A stretch of 64,000 bases of DNA, from positions 147,170,043 to 147,234,042 of the forward strand of contig NC_071353.1 of NCBI RefSeq assembly GCF_943734655.1. The letters run 5' to 3'. The translations under genes and the position numbers were made by a program. This document shows positions 44,111 through 55,859 of this stretch, piece after piece (position 1 is the stretch's first letter; each line of letters begins with the position of its first letter). This DNA comes from Sabethes cyaneus (lineage: Eukaryota; Arthropoda; Insecta; Diptera; Culicidae). The notes under the pieces are model-generated. The model was not told where the DNA came from and did no database searches. It saw nothing but the letters and a program-made list of their open reading frames with translations.

Positions 44111-44720
44111 GGTTTCATGCTTGAATGCGCCAACCGCCAAGAATATGAAGAATATTGCGCAATACAAGAAACGGGCGATATACGGTGAAGCTGGTCAGAA
44201 AATCTTCAGTGAAAATTAACGGATTACTCTAGAGAAATGTCAGAACACACCACGGAAGAGGAATTTGTTCGGTTGCTAGTACAAACTGGAATAAAAAATT
44301 GCTTAGTTAGAATAGTCTGTTGGCAGGGCTGAGCCAATTATACGGCCTCCAATCATCGTTTCGAACGTCTCTGTCCGATCTAAGAAACAGGCATACGCTT
44401 TACTTAAGCGGTGACTGGACTTTCAGTATTAATTTATCATAAGAGTCAGTATCTAAGCCGCTTATTGAAAGTTCTGGAACAAGGGTTTTCATGTCACATA
44501 TCATATTTACCGCTGAGAATTGCACTTCCTTTTTCTGTGGACACCGAATGAAAATTCTCTGCCTCTGGAAGTTTTTTCATTAATTTAAGATGACACGATA
44601 AGTTCTCTTCGCGTTATTTTTTTAATGAACTAATCAATTAGTTATGCCAAATGAAATTGAGTACCATTGATAATGGAGAGATCTTCTTCCAATCATATAA
44701 TTTGTAAATGTTGTTTTTTA
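44111..44720. other. Intergenic, nothing recognised
   Basis: No domain and no repeat partner. It lies between the two ACCGGT clusters and may be the interior of that putative element. Confidence 0.35.
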
Positions 44721-44789
44721 AGTGTTAACTTTTACCGGTTTTACCGGTATTGCATTTAACAATACCGAAAAACCGGTTTCCGAAATCCT

Positions 44790-46605
44790 TATGAGCGAAT
44801 AAGAGAGAGAGAGATAAAGAAACGACAGAAAAAACGCCTTTTTGACGTGAATGGTAAGGAACACGAGACGTAATAAGTCAGAAAACGGTGAAGAACGGCA
44901 GAGAAAATAAGAAAAATGAGAGAAAACAAGGAAAACCATAAAGAAACGTGATAGAAAATGAGGATAAACTGAACCGAGAGCGAGTTGAACCGTGACATAA
45001 AAGGAGAAAGTACGGGAGCATTAAAAAAGAAAAAAACGACAACAGAAAAAAAGAAATCGGAACCGAAAAAATTGAGAGAAAAAGTAAAATCGGCAAACAA
45101 AAAGAACAAAACGAAAAAAACCGTGACAAAACGTGACAGAAAAGAAGGAAAAACAGAATACCGGGCCCGAATAAAGGTAAAATGTTGGACATTGACACAC
45201 AACGAAACCGTAAAGGATGAAAAACAGCCCTTAAAATGACCGACAGAAAAACGACAAAAATGGAACAAAGGAAAGTCATGACTCAGAAAAAGGGCGAATC
45301 GGGACAAGTATCGAGGAAAATGGGATATAAAATAAGAATTTGGAAAGGAAAATCGTGAAGAAAAGGAAGATAAGAAAAGCAAGAAAGGTGGACCGAAGAA
45401 AAAGGGGCAAAGTGGGCCAAAAACAGAATAAACGTAACAGAAAAGACAAAAAATGGGGCACAAAAAGTAGATAAAAAGAGTTAGGAAAAGAGTATGAAGG
45501 AAAAAGAGATAAACAGGGTAGAAAAAGAAAAATATACGAGATTATTGAGATAAAAAACGACAGAAAAAACTTGATAGAATGGCAAGGAAAACAGAATATA
45601 ATGAGTGAAAAAGTGCAAAAGAAGAAAACGAGCATGAAACGTAAAAAAACTAAGCAAAAAACAGAGACTGGATAGAAAAAGATGAAGAATGGAAGTAAAA
45701 AAATAAAATCAAGAGGACAGTAGGAAAAAACCATAAAGAAATGTAAAAGAAAATGAGGATAAACTGGACAAGTAAAAACGGAACACAAAAGGAGCAAATA
45801 TGGGATCACTGAAATTGACTAACGAGAACAGAGAAAACACGCGACAGAAAACGAAAAAAATGGAGAGAAACAATAAAAACGGATCACAAAAACGGTAAAA
45901 TGGAGAAGAAAAACGAAGCGTAACGGAAAAGGCGGAAGAACAGGACCGAATAAACGAAAAAAGTTGGATAAATAAGATGACAAACAACGAAACCGAAAAA
46001 GATGAACAACAGAAATGAGAAAAAACGAAAGAAAAAAAACAAAAATGGAACAGATAAAAATCAGGACTCAGGAAAAGGGTGAAAACGAGACAACATGAAA
46101 AAGAAACAGAGGAAGGGAAACATCGGGCAGAAAGAAAGGAAAAGAAAAAACGCGGGGGAAGCGAGAAAAAGCGAAGCACAAAGCGACAGACTGTACAGAA
46201 AAAGATGAAGAACGAAAGAGAAAAGAAAAATGAGAAAAAAGAAGGAAACCCCATGAAAACGAGAAAGAAAGTGAAGATAAACTGGATAGAAAGCGAGTAA
46301 AAACGGGAGAGAATGGGAGACTGGAGCATGAAATGAAGAAACAAGAGGAAAAATGGGACAAAAAATTGGAAGAAAAAATAAACGGGAAACAAAAAGTATA
46401 AAACGGAAAAGAAAAATCAAACGTGACAAAAAAGGAGAAAAAGTAGGACAGGACAGACTAATAAGAAAAAAAAGTTGAACAGACAAACAACGAGACAGCA
46501 AAAGATGAAAAATGGGCCTCAAAATGAGGAAAAATGAAGAAAAAAACAAAAATGGAACAGATGAAAATCAGAATCAGAACTCAGAGAGAGTGCGAAAATT
46601 TATAG
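44790..46605 (+). repeat. Long purine-strand minisatellite
   Basis: About 1.8 kb of A/G-dominated text with C mostly in ACG or GAC, built on GGAAAAACGGAAAAG-like units of no fixed length. Minus frames encode Phe/Ser/Leu-rich sequence without domains; plus frames are Lys/Glu/Arg-rich. Segments recur between this tract, 48200-49145 and 54290-56435. Confidence 0.65.
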
Positions 46606-46614
46606 AAGAATCGA

Positions 46615-46872
46615 CTTACTTACTTATCCTGGCCCGCTGTCCCTCAGGATTTGACCAGCAGAATGACGTTTCGCCAACTAACTCGGTCCATGGCTGTGCG
46701 TCTCCATTTTCTCGACTGCCCCACACTTTCCAGGTCCTGCTCCACTTAGTCTAACCATCGAGCACGCTGCGCACCTCTGCGTCTGGGACCAACCGGATTC
46801 GAGGCGATACCCGTTTTTGCGGGGTTGTTGTCCGGCATTCTCACAACACGTCCCGCCCATTGTAACCTTCCA
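46615..46872 (-). pseudogene. Non-LTR element C-terminal fragment within purine tract
   Basis: Minus frame holds AGRLQWAGRVVRMPDNNPAK and GPRRRGAQRARWLD, the conserved tail of the RTE-like family. It is bounded on both sides by purine minisatellite. Confidence 0.75.
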
Positions 46873-47324
46873 GCTTTGGAAGAATCGAGGAAGATGGGAA
46901 AAGATGTCAAACGGAATATAAAAGTTGAAAGTTGAGACTTAAAGTGGAAAGAAGAAGAAAAGAAAAACAAAAAAGATGAACCGAAGAAAATGGTAACACG
47001 AAAGAGCAAAAGACGAAAAAAACGTGACAGAATGTCTCGTTTCTCTATGGTTTTTTCTGCTTTTCTCTTTCGTTCTGCATATTTTTTTGGGCATTAGCCT
47101 TGTTTTTTACTTCGTTTTTCTACGTTTCGTCCTCGTTTTCTTCTTTTCCGCTTTTTTCACTTATTATGTCCCGTTTTCCTTCCTTCCTATTCTGTCACGT
47201 TACTCTCTTGTATTTTTCCTCTTTTTCTACTCCTTTGTTCGGGCTTTATCGTCTTTTCCTTCGTATGCTTTTCCTAACTCTTTTTATCACCTTTTCTTCT
47301 CGGAAGGAAGGAAAACGGGACATA
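46873..47324. repeat. Purine tract switching to pyrimidine tract
   Basis: Purine text to about 47035, then pyrimidine text. About 47040-47165 is the reverse complement of 48200-48330 (shared TTGGGCATTAGCCTT core), so the switch reflects an inverted copy of the minisatellite. Confidence 0.6.
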
Positions 47325-48198
47325 CCCAAGTAACCATAAGCATTAATTCAAAACCGTATATTGGAAATAATTCTGCATCTCTAGTGCCAAACTTTTATAT
47401 ATTAGCCATCTTAATGCTTATAAAACGTATATTAACATTGTTGATGCATAGAAACATTAACGTAAATCAACATTAAAGAAAGCAATATATGCGCATATAA
47501 CGTAACAATATAATGAATTTAGTCAATTGCATTAAAACGAGCCGTAAGTGTTGATAAACGGCTTGTACTTGACTTCTTATTTTGCTATTCTACGACCACT
47601 ATTCGTGTCCTCTTCCATCTAACGGATGCCGTCTTTTTCTATCCTATTGGTAATGCAGGACAAGTAGCTATGATATGAGAGGGAATATCACCAAGATTTA
47701 AATACGACTAATTTCAACTCACTCAATCACGTCCGCTATGGTTTAGATAGCAAAGGTGCAAGGAAACGAATGAGGTTGCATGACTAACTCCCGGTTCGAA
47801 TCCTGTCTAGGTGGTAACATTATTCAGCATTTCAAAAAATGGTTCTGTTTATCCTGCTCCCCTTGTGATGCAGCAAAAAAATCGCTTGCTTTTTTAGTTT
47901 TTTAAATCCCGACCGAATCTATTTTTAATTTCCAAGCAAGCAAACGATATGCCGTCGATACTTTTTCGATACGTCGATAATGCAAACAAAATGACGTTTC
48001 GATTAAGCCCCAAACAAACACTAATAATGTTTATTGAATGCTTGTGGCGTAGCATTTTAATAACCCGCTATTTCGCCTTTTTAGCATTAGGTGAGTTCTA
48101 TAGAAGTATATAAAGAAAAATAAGCTTTTAATCATAGTTCTGTATGCTTATATAATGTTGTCAAAGGACTAGTGTTTAGTGCTTACTGGTTACTTGGG
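47325..48198. mobile_element. 874 bp MITE-like element, TA target site
   Basis: CCCAAGTAACCATAAGCATTA at the left; the right end inverts to CCCAAGTAACCAGTAAGCAC. TA flanks both sides. The extreme ends (CCCAAGTAAC) equal those of the 108 bp MITE in the ZNF 3' UTRs, so both may be mobilised by one transposase. No ORF. Confidence 0.75.
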
Positions 48199-49145
48199 TA
48201 ATAAGTGAAAAAAGTGGAAAAGAAGAAAAACGAAGTAAAAAATAAGGCTAATGCCCAAAAAAGATGAAGAACGAAAGAGAAGAGCAGTCCTTGTTTCCAA
48301 GAAAAAACCAGAAAAAAACCATAGAGAAACGAGAAAGAAAATGAGGATAGAGAATGGTCAGAAAACAAGTCGATAAAATGAGGAAAAACAAAAGCAAAAA
48401 GACAAAAATGAAACAGAAGAACAGAAGGACTCGAGAAAAGGATGAAAACTAGACAGAAAATAGAAAAGAAGAGGAACAGAGAAAGAGGAAACAGAGACCA
48501 GAAAAAATGAAAAAGGAAAAAAAGAGTGAAAACAGGAGAAAACAAAACAAGAAAGGGAGTGCGATACAGAAAACAAAATGAATCAAAAGAATAATAGCGA
48601 GAGAGTAAAAAAACTATAGAGAAATCAAGGTAAACGAGAAAAGAGGTCAAACGGTATATAAAAGGGGAAAATTGAGATATAAAATGGGTAGAAAAAGATA
48701 AAATAAAAAAAGGTAACACGGAAAAGTAAAAGAGGAAAAACGAGAGAAAAAATAAAAATCGGAGCCAAAATAGGGATAAACGTGACAGAAAAGACGAAAA
48801 ATGAGGGACCAAAAAGAGGAAAAACGAAACAGACGAAGGTGGAAAAGGAGAAGGAAGGGAGATAAAAAGAGTTAGAAAAAGACTAAAACTGGAACAAGAA
48901 AAAATGGAAGAACAGAAGGCGAAGAACGGGAAAGAAAATAAAAAACGAATGAAAAACAGGACAGGAAACAGAAGATGAAACCGGAAACATGGGACAGAGA
49001 AATGGAAAACGTGAGGAAAAGGCGAAAACGGAAGGAAAGTAAGAGTGAAAATCATAAAACAAAAAAGTACAGAAAATGAGACAAAACGAAACAAAAAGAG
49101 GAAAAACGGAACAGAAATGGGACAAAACGTGTGAAAGGATAAGAC
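48199..49145 (+). repeat. Purine-strand minisatellite
   Basis: Continuation of the 44.8 kb tract. About 48640-48960 aligns with 56020-56340 (shared GAGTTAGAAAAAGAnnAAAACTGG), showing kilobase-scale duplication of the arrays. Confidence 0.62.
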
Positions 49146-49409
49146 GAAAGATGTCAAATTCAATTTTAACTCAATTTCTAGACCTCTTGTTCTAATCTTA
49201 AGTCCAATTTCAACTTTGATTTTAAATCCATTTGCACCGGGAAGTTCTGAGTGTTGAACCTAATCGGCCATCCTACGATTACTCCAAAACATTCTTCTGA
49301 AAGGTCGAGTTCTTTCACAGGATATTTTGACGTAGGACTACGTCCTACCGCAGGGTGTCATCCCAAAATTTGGACTCAGTTCAGCGTGAGTCAAATATCC
49401 CGTTACAAT
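49146..49409. other. Intergenic with GACGTAGGACTACGTC palindrome
   Basis: The perfect 16 bp palindrome is at about 49331, followed by GGTGTCATCCCAAAA, the same terminal text as the 16.7 kb TIR element. Confidence 0.45.
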
Positions 49410-49673
49410 TTCATTACTATGCAATGCTTTGTGTATTGAACTACCAGTTAGTTCAATATTTGTCACGAAATGTGACGTATTTAATTACAGTATACGATCT
49501 AGATGGATTGTTGTAGTGCCGTCTTGTTGAAATCACATACCGACCGGATCCAATGCTTCCCATCTTCCCATTGCTGAGAACGGCAACGGATCGACAGTTC
49601 AACAATCAAAAAAAAACAAGAAGAGCACGCCGCATATCGGAACAATACATCTGTGGCTTTTTTTCTCTTCCAG
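49410..49673 (+). promoter_or_regulatory. ZNF-7 upstream module with transposase fossil and acceptor
   Basis: ATTTGTCACGAAATGTGACG and GATCTAGATGG match paralogues. Fossil at about 49511-49550 reads FQQDGTTT on the minus strand. Tract CTTTTTTTCTCTTCCAG, AG at 49672-49673. Confidence 0.62.
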
Positions 49674-50976
49674 CGTGACGGACACTTTGGAGACGAACCG
49701 CACTGAGGGTGGTCGTGGTGGTGGCCAGCGAAAACACATTTGCGATATTTGCGGCAGAGAGTATACCGCAAAAAGTGATCTCAAAAGGCACCGAAGAATT
49801 CATACCGATGAACGGCCATATGAGTGTGAAATCTGTGACAAAGGTTTTGTCACTAAGATCAAACTTGACTATCATCGAGCGTCTCATATGCAGGAAAAGA
49901 ACTTTAAATGCGAAATATGTAGCAAACAGTATTCACTGCAAGTGCAATTGACGCGGCACCTGAGGCAACACAGCAAGGATCGTCCGCATGAATGCTCTGT
50001 CTGTGGCGCTGCTTTCATACAAAGGTTTAGGCTTATAAAGCATATGACCAGCCACAGTGTGGAGCGACCGTTCAAATGCGACGTCTGTGGTGCAGCTTTC
50101 AAGGGACAGCACTCGTTAAAGGATCACCGAAAACTGCACGACGAGCCACTGCTTAAATGTGATATATGTGACAGACCTTTTAAGTGTGGCTACCGACTTA
50201 ACAAGCATAAAATCGCAGTCCATCAAACAGAGGAAAAGAAATTCAACTGTGAAATATGCGGAAGAGATTTTCACTTCATTAAACAACTGAGATTTCACCT
50301 GAAAACGCACAGCTCAGACCGTCCATATGAGTGTGCACATTGCGCAAAAACCTTCCGAGAAAAACCGTTGCTCGCAACGCACCTACGCCGCCACGCCTAT
50401 AAGCGACTATTTAAGTGCGACATCTGCGGCTCATCACACAAGACATCAGTCGAACTACACAGTCACAAGCGGATCCACATAGCCGACGAAGATAAACCTT
50501 TCAAATGTAATATTTGCTTTGCACAATTCCATCAGAAAGGTAGTCTCACGTTGCACAGGAAAGTCCACTCGGAGGATAGTCGAAGGGAGTGCCTGGTTTG
50601 TGGACGAAAATTCAAGAGTCCTAGTTTGCTTGCAAGGCATCTGAGTACTCACAGTGTTGGGCGGAAATTTGAGTGCGACATTTGCGGCGTATCATATAAG
50701 ACAGGCGACGGTTTGAAGGTGCACAGTAAAGTTCACACATCCGAGGACCCGAAACCTTTCAAATGTAACTTGTGCGTCGCTCAGTTTGCTCGACAGAATG
50801 GTCTCATTCTTCATAGAAAAAAGCACTCACAGACAGAAGGGATCGAATGTCCTCACTGTGGAATAAAATTTTTGTCCGCGAGAAGCATCCATTTACACAT
50901 TTACCATTCACATAAAGAGCTACCATTGAAGGTGCCCTTGAAAAGTGATGTAAGCAACAAGCAAAATCAGTCTTGA
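49674..50976 (+). CDS. ZNF-7: 14-finger C2H2 protein, C-terminally truncated
   Basis: Encodes about 433 residues: leader (TDTLETNRTEGGRGGGQ), fingers 1-14, then a degenerate stub LKVPLKSDVSNKQNQS where finger 15 should be. Both cysteines are replaced by Ser and a short deletion brings a stop at 50974-50976. Fingers 16-18 are deleted from the DNA, leaving only a remnant at about 51018-51071 (RNDHRRKFYP...EQPSNF). Fingers 5-8 are almost identical to ZNF-4/-5 while fingers 1-3 are clearly diverged and closer to ZNF-8 and ZNF-1 in style (CSKQYSLQVQLTRH), suggesting gene conversion. Fourteen good fingers remain, so it may still bind DNA. Confidence 0.86.
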
Positions 50977-51017
50977 ACAGCATAAAACTCGCTCAGAGTT
51001 TATTATTGTTTATTGTA

Positions 51018-51071
51018 GAAACGACCACCGTAGGAAGTTTTACCCAATTGAGCAACCGTCGAATTTCTGAG
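51018..51071 (+). pseudogene. Remnant of finger 18 and tail of ZNF-7
   Basis: GAAACGACCACCGTAGG gives RNDHRRK and the frame runs to EQPSNF-stop; ZNF-8 has RNVHRRKLHRNEQPSNL. Finger 18's cysteine half and fingers 16-17 are missing. Confidence 0.65.
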
Positions 51072-51087
51072 GTGATGCTTATTTCGT

Positions 51088-51193
51088 GTCTATTTCTATT
51101 GTTTTGTTGCACTCTTATGAAAGTTTTCTATGACCAAAATTGATCACAAAAACCGTAATAAGAGTGCAGCAAAACTTATATTACTATTTGCTA
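51088..51193 (+). mobile_element. MITE in the ZNF-7 3' UTR, poly(A) signal mutated
   Basis: Arms GTTTTGTTGCACTCTTATGA and AATAAGAGTGCAGCAAAAC; the AATAAA of the other copies is AGCAAA here. The next AATAAA is at 51255-51260. Confidence 0.65.
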
Positions 51194-51384
51194 TGTTTCT
51201 ATTTCACAACATTCTAAACTCAAATGAAAAAAAAGTCCGTTTAGATTTAAATCAAATAAATTCTGCTAGAAATTGCAGTTCTTGGTGTGAAGTTTTACTT
51301 AAATCCGTGAAAATACACATAAAATTGCAGACTAATACTCTTAAGTTACAAAATGGATCCATAAAACACCACTGCAGAAAAACG

Positions 51385-51700
51385 TCAACAAAACGCTGGA
51401 GTTTCAAACATTCGGCAGTATTTTTGATAATCATATATTTTAATTTCGTTTGCAAAAAGCATGCGGCAATTATTCGAAAGTAAAAACGATAAGTCTTTAA
51501 TAAACAACTTAAAGAGGAATGGTCCGAGATTGCTGCCTTGTGGAATACTACGTTTTTCCAACTCAGTCAACAGTACACTTTGGTTAACCCGATCAAATGC
51601 AGCTTTCAAATCGGTATAAAGCGTATCAATCCTACGCACATGTCTTGCAAGTTAGTTGCTGTAAACTGCATAAGGTTTGTAGCGGTAGAGGGTTTTGGAT
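51385..51700 (-). pseudogene. Reverse-transcriptase relic
   Basis: Minus frame: RIDTLYTDLKAAFDRVNQSVLL, then without the intervening palm KRSIPQGSNLGPFLFKLFIKDLSFL and CRMLFANEIKIY (FANE in place of FADD). Deleted and mutated at the catalytic site. Confidence 0.75.
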
Positions 51701-51954
51701 AAAATCCATGTTGATCTCAATGCCAGTCCCAACAGGACTTAGTGTTTACAGCTTGCGAAATATAACATATTACAGCTGAAGTCTTCAAAACGGAGCGCAA
51801 CCAGAACGGGGGTTTTGTTAGCGTGTGCTCTTTTAGCGTGTAGGTCTTTTATTACTGCAACTCTTTTTTAAAGTGTTTCTCCGGATAGTCGCATAATATT
51901 GGATTATTGTGAAAGAAATCACAAAACATTTCGATACAGTAAAAAACCTTGGGC

Positions 51955-52137
51955 TATAAACTTCTTTAAGACAGACTTCGCAGCCGGTTATTAGAGCACA
52001 GGATAACTACAGGGCTAGTATAACGATCCTACTGACTTCAGGCTTCTAGGCTAGGTGGTCCTGCCGAGATTCGAACATACGACGATTGGCTTGTAAGATC
52101 AGCATCGTACCTCGAAGTTAACTCTCTAGGAGGCACC
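51955..52137 (-). mobile_element. tRNA-derived SINE (second family)
   Basis: On the minus strand: GTTAACTTCGAGGTACGATG (A-box side), AAGCCAATCGTCGTATG, B-box GTTCGAATCTCGG, then a body with GTCAGTAGGATCGTTATAC and GGCTGCGAAGTCTGTCTT. Body and head match a SINE type common in mosquitoes as far as I recall; family name not asserted. A degraded copy is at 150-240. Confidence 0.65.
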
Positions 52138-52320
52138 AATAGTAAAACACTCGAGCGAAGCGAAGTACGGGATATAGGAAGTTATACGCATCATGTAAGA
52201 CAGTCTAATTCTGAAAAATAATAACAATTCGAAGGAACACTGATTTAAGAAACGAAGGGGCGCCAAAACGGCTCTTCGCCAAGCTCGCCACAATGTCACG
52301 CTACGATGGTCTGGAACCAG
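52138..52320. other. Flank of the satellite, duplicated at 61870-61990
   Basis: The text around AAGAAACGAAGGGGCGCC...CTCTTCGCC...CACAATGTCACGCTACG recurs at the right edge of the 60.5 kb array, so the two arrays share an associated flank. Confidence 0.45.
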
Positions 52321-54210
52321 ATCTAGAATTTGTTTCCAAATTTTGTTAAAAAATGTGGTCCCAAAATATGGTCCACATTGTAGTCTAAATCTGGAACAAA
52401 GTCTGATAAAAAATGCGGCCCACAACGCAGTCCTGGTCCAAAATCTGATCCAAAATCTAGTTGCTGATGTAAAATCTGATCAAAATCTGGTTTATCTTAC
52501 ATTTGAACCAAAATCTAAAAAAAAATGTCGTCCAGAATCTGGTCAAGGCCCAAAATCAGGTCTCGGTTCTGAATGTGATTGCCAATCTAGTCCCATATCT
52601 GATCCAAAATGTGATCAAAAATATGGTCCAAAATGTTATTCAAAACCTGGTCCAAATTTGGTACAAATGTGGTCCAAAATCTGATTAAGGACTTGATAAA
52701 AAATGTGGTCTGCAATCCAGTTCCAGAATATGGTTCAAAACCTGATCCAAAATCTGGTTGGTGATCAAGAATCTGGTTTACATTGTGTTCCAATTCCAGA
52801 ATCTGGACCCAAGTTTGATTCTGACCTGAAATCTAATAAAAAATGTGATCCAGAATCAGGGCAAGGCCCACAATCTGGTACGGCTACAGAATCTGGTTTA
52901 AAATTTCAGCCAAAAATGTGGTCCAAAATTCTACCCCAAATTTGGTCCAAATCTAATGAAAAATGAGTCCAAAGTCTGGTCCAGAATCTGGGTCTACTAA
53001 AACCCAATCTAAAATCTGATCGAAAATCTAGTGAAAAATCTAATCTAGTTAGTCTGTGATGAATATGTTGGTTAAATTTTGGTCCAGAAATTCCAGTTCA
53101 AATCTGTTCCGAAAGCTGAAACAAAAGTTGATAAAGAAATGTGGTCCACGATGTAGTCCAGGTCCAAAATATGATCCAGCTCCGGACTCTGGTCCCTAAT
53201 CAAAAACGTGGTCAAAATTCTGGTTGATAATCTGGCCCAATTTGAGAATCTGATCCAAACTTTAATTCAAAATCTGGTACAAAAAAAATGTACTTCAGAA
53301 TCTGGTCCCACATCTAATCCGAAATCTGAACAAAAATGTGGTCCAAAATATTATCCAAAACCTCGTCCAAATTCGATGAAAATGTGGTCCAAAATCTGGC
53401 CCAGAATCTAATGGAGGTCCAACATTTGGTTCAGATCCAGAATTTGGCTCAAAATATGGCCAATTTGATTTGATTTGATTTGATAAAAATGTAGTCCTGA
53501 ATCTAGTTCAAATCTGATTAAAAAATTTGTTACCAAAACTGAAACAAAATTTGATAAAAAATACCGTCAATCTAATCCAGGTCCAAAATACGGTCCAGCT
53601 CGAGAATCTGGTTCAAAATCTGATCCGAAATCTGGTTGGTGGTCCAAAATCTGATAAGAAATGTTGTCCACAATCTGGTCCAGGTCTAGAATCTCGTGCG
53701 CAATTTGATAAAAAATGTGCTCCAAAATATTAAACAAAATCTATTCCAAATCTGATAAAAAAAATGTGGTCCAAAATGGGATCAAGAATCTGATGCAGCT
53801 CCAAGATCTTGTTCAGGTCCAGAATCTGATCAAAAACGAGGTCAAAAAATCTGGTCCAAAACTGACCAAAATTTGGTCCAGAATCTGATGCAGGTGCAGA
53901 ATGTGGTCCAAACCAGGCCTTGAATTTGGGTCCAAAATCTAATCCAAAGTCCGATTCGAAACCTGGTAGAAAATCGGATCAAAAATGTGGTTCAAAATGT
54001 GGTCCAGAATCTAGTCCAAATCTGTTTCAAAATCTAAAAAAAAAGTTGATAAAAAAATACGGCTCGCATCTAGTCCTGGTCCAAAATGTGGCCCAGGTCC
54101 GGAATCTGGTTCAAAATCCGATCTATAATCAGGTTGGTGGTTTAAAAACTGATCAAAAATCTGTGGCCCAAAATCTGCTCCAGACCCAAAATCTGATCAA
54201 AAAATTGTGG
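52320..54210. repeat. ~12 bp satellite, array 1
   Basis: Tandem degenerate units of the form AAAATCTGGTCC / AAAATCTGATCC, with interspersed AAAAATGTGGTCC. About 1.9 kb. Frames over it are Gln/Asn/Leu- or Pro/Lys/Ser-rich artefacts. Segment 53200-53990 is closely similar to 60810-61570. Confidence 0.8.
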
Positions 54211-54289
54211 CTTTTTACGCGGTTTGTTTTTTTTTACACAACTATTTTTACGTGATTTTTGGAAATGGATTACCGATGAGTCTAGAGAG

Positions 54290-55800
54290 ATAGTCCGTTT
54301 GTTGCTGCTCCAGAAAAAAAGTAAAAATGCAAAAAATGAAAAAATGAGGCAGAAGGAGAAGAAAAACGGAAAAAATACGAAGGAAAACTAGACAAAACAC
54401 ATACAAACGGGGAAAAGAGGAGAAGTACGAAAGAGATAAAGAAACAACCGAAAAAAATGTGACAGAATGGGAAGGGAAGTGGGACATAAGTGAAAAAGAA
54501 GAAAACGGGGAAGAATCGAGGGAAAACGAAGCAAAAAACAAGAAAACTGGACAGAAAAAAACCACAAAGAAACAAGATTGAAAATGAGGATAAACTGGAC
54601 AGAAAACAAGTAAAACTGGACAGAAAAGGAGAAATTACGGAAGTATGAAAATAGAGAAACAAGAATAGAAAAAACGGGAAACGGGAGAGAAAAAGAGAAA
54701 AAATTAAACGGAAAAGAAAAATAAAATGAGGCAGAATAGTAGAAAAAACTAGAACACCGGGACCGAATAAACGAACAAAGTTGGACCGATAATGGCAAAT
54801 AACGAAACCGAAAATGAAAAAGACGAAAGAAAAAAGACAAAAATGGAATAGAAGAAAATCAGAACTCAGGAAGAGAGCGAAAATCGATGGAAGGATCGAG
54901 GAAAACGGGAGAAAGTTGAGACATAAAATAGGAAGAAAAAGAAGAAAAGAAAAACAAGAAAGGCTGACCGAGGAAAAAGGTAACACGGAAGAGCAAAAGA
55001 CAAAAAACGAGAAATTAAACAGGAAAACCGCAGACCAATGCAAAAAAGGGACCAAAAGCGGAAAGAATGTGACAAAAAAGGAGGAAAATGGGAAATTGGA
55101 CTAATAATGACAAACAACGAAACCAAAAAAGATTAAAAACGGGCCTTGAAAAATGGAACAGAAAGTGAAATGAAATGAAACGAAATGCGAACCGAGCCTT
55201 TACCTTTTACACGGAATAGCAAGAAAACAAGAGCGGAGTAAAACGGGAAATAAAACAAGAAAACTAGACGAAAGAAAGCCAAAAATAAAGGAATCGAGAA
55301 GGAGAGGAGATAAAAAGAATTAGGAAAAGACTACGAAGGAAAAGGAGAAGGAGCCAAAACCTGTACAAAGGGGATAGAAAAAGAGGAAAAATACGAGCGA
55401 GATAAAGAAACTTGACAGAACGGCAAGGAAAACAGGGCATAATAAATGGAAAAGAAGAAAACTTGGGAGAAACCAGGAAAAACGAAGTAAAAACAAGGAG
55501 ACTGGATAGTAAAAAAAATAAAGAACGAAAGTGAAAAGAAGAAAAATTAGATGAAAAAAGGCAAAACTATAAAGAAAAGAGAAAGAAAATGACAGAAAAC
55601 GAGCAATAACGGGACAGAAAAGGAAAATGGAGAAACGACTCTTCTCGTTTCTTGAAAAAACGTGACAGAAAAATAAAAACAAAAACGGAAAAGGATAAAA
55701 CGGAAAAGAAAAACAAAACGTGGCAAAAAAGGTAAATAGAGTAGTACACTGGGACCAAATAAAACAGAAAAAAGAAAAAGAGTGGGGGAGGAATTAAAGA
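54290..55800 (+). repeat. Purine-strand minisatellite
   Basis: GGAAAAnAG / GAAAACGGG units. Small stretches (GACCGAATAAACGAA...ACAAACAACGAAACC) match 45160-45210 and 45940-45990, so it is a rearranged copy of the 44.8 kb array. Confidence 0.62.
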
Positions 55801-55859
55801 CACTTTTTTTACGATTCCATTCCACTGTTAATTTTATTCACGAATTTCGCCTACGACTT

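Noticed and set aside
44789..49163. Frames up to 326 codons on the minus strand of the purine tracts
   Set aside because: Phe/Ser/Leu low complexity from minisatellite DNA, overlapping in several frames, no domain and no codon-like structure.
52343..52684. Gln/Asn/Leu-rich frames over the satellite as a coding gene
   Set aside because: Several frames are open at once because the unit lacks stops; composition follows the repeat.
52320..54210. CRISPR-like repeat-spacer array
   Set aside because: Units are ~12 bp, contiguous and degenerate, with no constant repeat and unique spacer pattern; the DNA is eukaryotic.
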